A stretch of 27,526 nucleotides of DNA, taken from Clostridiales bacterium UBA6386. GTDB taxonomy: Bacteria; Bacillota; Clostridia; Oscillospirales; Oscillospiraceae. Positions 25,841-27,526 of this stretch are shown in pieces. The stretch is taken from assembly GCA_002437585.1 (NCBI GenBank), contig DJQM01000005.1, positions 1 through 27,526 of the forward strand. Reading direction: 5' to 3'. Both the position numbers and the translations under genes were made by a program. Under the pieces are notes generated by a model. That model did not search any database and was not told the DNA's origin. It saw only the letters and a list, made by a program, of their open reading frames with translations. The stretch's first letter is position 1. Every line of letters begins with the position of its first letter.

Positions 25841-25895
25841 TTGAAGATTCAATATTTGAGAGTATAGCATAAAGATGTTGAATTGTCAACATCTT
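25841..25895. promoter_or_regulatory. Putative MarR operators
   Basis: A perfect 24-base palindrome with arms AAGATGTTGA (25872-25881) and TCAACATCTT (25886-25895) covers the -35 of the marR promoter. A second smaller dyad, TTGAA-GA-TTCAA (25841-25852), shares the TTGA/TCAA core and lies downstream of the -10. Confidence 0.75.
25861..25889 (-). promoter_or_regulatory. Promoter of the marR-adh-aldH-degV operon
   Basis: On the minus strand: TTGACA (25889-25884), 17-base spacer, TATACT (25866-25861), with extended -10 TGC. The start point would be near 25855, inside the operator region. Confidence 0.9.
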
Positions 25896-25908
25896 GCCTA
25901 AATAGAGA

Positions 25909-25929
25909 CCCGCCTCCTCAGGAGGCGGG
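25909..25929 (-). terminator. Hairpin after the MATE gene
   Basis: CCCGCCTCC (25909-25917), loop TCA, GGAGGCGGG (25921-25929). Read on the minus strand it is followed by TCTCTATTTA, a weak T-tract. It separates the MATE gene from the marR promoter. Confidence 0.7.
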
Positions 25930-25938
25930 CAAACGGGC

Positions 25939-27315
25939 TTATTGAGCGGCCGGGGAATCTGCCGGGCGCAGACGGTGCATACAGTGAATATAGTAGCTGA
26001 TTTCCGCAATGGAGGTCAGGATCCAGGAGCAGGGGTAGAGCAAATACAGAGCCGTGATGGTGTGGAAATAGGCGAAAATCGTGTACACCCAGACCACCCG
26101 GAACACGCAGGAACCCATGATTACGATGATGGTCGGCACCAGACTCCGACCCAGGCCACGGCAGGCGGCGATGGTGCAGTCCATGAAGGCACTGACGGCG
26201 TAGGAAAAGCACATGATGTGCATCCGCTCCATGCCCGCGGCGGCCACCTCCGGGTCGTTGGTAAAGATGTACAGGAATGGCTCGGCGCAGAGCCAGAAGC
26301 CCGCGCCCAGAATGGCGGCGATGAGGAAGGAATAGGCCAGGCTGATGTAGTAGCTTTTGTGCATCCGATCCAGCTTGCCCGCACCCCAGTTCTGCCCCAT
26401 GAAGGTGGAGCAGCCGGTATAGAAAGCGGACATTACATTATAGATCACATTGTCCACGTTTACCGCCGCGGCGTTTCCGGAGACCACCACGGAATCGAAG
26501 GAGTTGACGCCCACCTGGATGAACAGGTTGGCGACGGCGAAAATCGCACTCTGAATGCCGGAGGGAATGCCCAGCCCCAGGATCCGGCCGATTTCCTCCC
26601 GGTGAAGCCGCAGAGCACCCAGTTCCAGACGGCAGCTGTCCTTGAGCCTGACCATATGACCAAGCACCAGAATGGCGGATACATACTGGGAAATGACGCT
26701 GGCCAGTGCCACGCCGTCTGCAGCCATGCCGCAGACGATGACAAAGAACAGATTCAGAATAATGTTCAGCACACCGGCGATGGTCAGGTACAGCAAAGGC
26801 CGCCGGGTATCGCCGCTGGCGCTGAGCACTGCGTTGCCGAAGTTGAAAATGCCCAGAGCCGGCATTCCCAGAGCGTAGATCCGGAAATAGAGCACTGCTC
26901 CGGCCAGCAGATCATCTTTGGTTTTCAGCAGCTCCAGCAGGGGAGCGGCCAGCACCAGGCACAGAAACGTGATGAGAAGTCCCATCAGGGTGCACAGGAT
27001 CAGGGCGGTATGGACACAGCGGCGGGTATTTTCCTCCCGCCGGGCGCCAAGGTACTGAGCCACCCGCACGTTGACACCGTTTCCAAGGCCGATGAGAAAG
27101 CCCGTAAACAGGGACACCAGCGTCGTGGTGGAGCCTACGGAGCCAAGAGCCGTGGCACTGGAGAACTTGCCCACCACGGCCACGTCCGCAATGTTAAAGA
27201 GCACCTGCAGCAGCTGGGAGAAGATCAGGGGAATGCTGAAGAGCAATATGTTTTTATACAATGACCCTTCGGTCATCTGGATGCCGCCGGCAGGGCGGGA
27301 AAGGGACTTTGTCAT
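25939..27315 (-). CDS. MATE-family multidrug/Na+ efflux protein
   Basis: The 458-residue product has twelve hydrophobic segments in two halves, typical of MATE antiporters, which export cationic drugs or metabolites in exchange for Na+ or H+. Visible signatures are SIPLIFSQLLQVLFNIADVAVVG (near residue 28), ARREENTRRCV, NFGNAVLSASGDTRRPL and, in the second half, GIPSGIQSAIFAVANLFIQ and FMGQNWGAGK. ATG 27315 is preferred over upstream in-frame starts because GGAG lies 6 bases before it and the promoter ends at 27369. It is monocistronic on the minus strand, next to but not part of the marR operon; the substrate cannot be predicted. Confidence 0.94.
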   Translation of the reverse strand: MTKSLSRPAGGIQMTEGSLYKNILLFSIPLIFSQLLQVLFNIADVAVVGKFSSATALGSVGSTTTLVSLFTGFLIGLGNGVNVRVAQYLGARREENTRRCVHTALILCTLMGLLITFLCLVLAAPLLELLKTKDDLLAGAVLYFRIYALGMPALGIFNFGNAVLSASGDTRRPLLYLTIAGVLNIILNLFFVIVCGMAADGVALASVISQYVSAILVLGHMVRLKDSCRLELGALRLHREEIGRILGLGIPSGIQSAIFAVANLFIQVGVNSFDSVVVSGNAAAVNVDNVIYNVMSAFYTGCSTFMGQNWGAGKLDRMHKSYYISLAYSFLIAAILGAGFWLCAEPFLYIFTNDPEVAAAGMERMHIMCFSYAVSAFMDCTIAACRGLGRSLVPTIIVIMGSCVFRVVWVYTIFAYFHTITALYLLYPCSWILTSIAEISYYIHCMHRLRPADSPAAQ

Positions 27316-27368
27316 AAAAAACTCCGGGTTTTGGCAGAAGGCTGGCGGGTTCCGAGAAAAGCCCACTC

Positions 27369-27397
27369 ATTATAATGCTTTTCCGAAGGACTGTCAA
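27369..27397 (-). promoter_or_regulatory. MATE gene promoter (perfect consensus)
   Basis: On the minus strand TTGACA (27397-27392), 17-base spacer, TATAAT (27374-27369). Both hexamers match sigma-A consensus exactly, which predicts strong constitutive expression unless repressed. Confidence 0.9.
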
Positions 27398-27492
27398 GCA
27401 GTTCCGGAGACAATTTTTGCGTGGTTTCTGTGCTGTAAATAGATATGACCCAATGAAAGAGGAAAAAAATCGATGTGGCATATGACAGGTTG

Positions 27493-27526
27493 CAGGATGG
27501 ACGCATCGTCAGATGTGTCCGTCCTG
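27493..27526 (+). other. 15-bp RNA-type hairpin at the right edge
   Basis: CAGGATGGACGCATC (27493-27507) pairs with GATGTGTCCGTCCTG (27512-27526) over a GTCA loop. The two imperfect positions are G-U pairs only if the plus strand is transcribed (they would be A-C on the minus strand). It may be a terminator, leader or small RNA stem; the sequence beyond is not visible. A short frame from ATG 27473 runs through it but is not convincing. Confidence 0.5.

Overview
The window looks like a chromosomal segment of a GC-rich, low-lipid-complexity Gram-positive anaerobe of the class Clostridia, most likely an Oscillospirales/Oscillospiraceae-type gut bacterium. The grounds are the strong GGAGG ribosome sites, lipoproteins with lipoboxes, an S-layer-homology protein, a SecA with a C-terminal zinc motif, a YerB-like DUF3048 protein, a sporulation sigma factor fragment, and the dense co-directional gene clusters with ATGA/GTGA overlaps. 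Genus and species cannot be read from the sequence.

Layout. (1) 1-1384: the C-terminal part of a large serine recombinase runs off the left edge and ends exactly where the 3' half of sigK (mother-cell sporulation sigma factor) begins. This is the right-hand junction of a skin-like element interrupting sigK. (2) 1411-4058: a consensus promoter drives the tRNA-modification pair trmB-mnmG. (3) 4059-4981: about 920 bases without a convincing gene, holding a promoter-to-terminator unit of about 380 nt (candidate structured ncRNA), two tandem copies of an 82-bp repeat and an orphan terminator. (4) 4982-6763: a DUF2207-like membrane protein. (5) 6924-9007, minus strand: a translationally coupled pair, a zinc-dependent phospholipase C-like protein followed by a UMF1-family MFS permease. 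(6) 9185-16865: alaX, secA, pgeF, an orphan oligopeptide-binding lipoprotein and a YerB-like lipoprotein. (7) 17159-18175: highly expressed gap (GAPDH) behind an elaborate upstream region. (8) 18244-19600: a third diverged repeat copy and an Ig-like/SLH surface protein. (9) 19687-22288: a ZIP metal transporter, then a coupled DUF308-PPTase-tatD group. (10) 22334-25821, minus strand: a marR-adh-aldH-degV operon whose iron-dependent alcohol dehydrogenase has lost its NAD-binding half in frame. (11) 25939-27315, minus strand: a MATE efflux pump with a perfect consensus promoter; a 15-bp RNA-type hairpin fills the right edge.

The most interesting points are the sigK/recombinase junction, in which the recombinase stop codon lies within the putative AATGA crossover core and a dyad surrounds it; the candidate ncRNA and repeat block at 4.2-4.9 kb; and the MarR-controlled operon combining alcohol/aldehyde oxidation with a DegV (fatty-acid-binding) protein and an internally deleted dehydrogenase. 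All family assignments come from reading protein motifs by eye; no database search was run.
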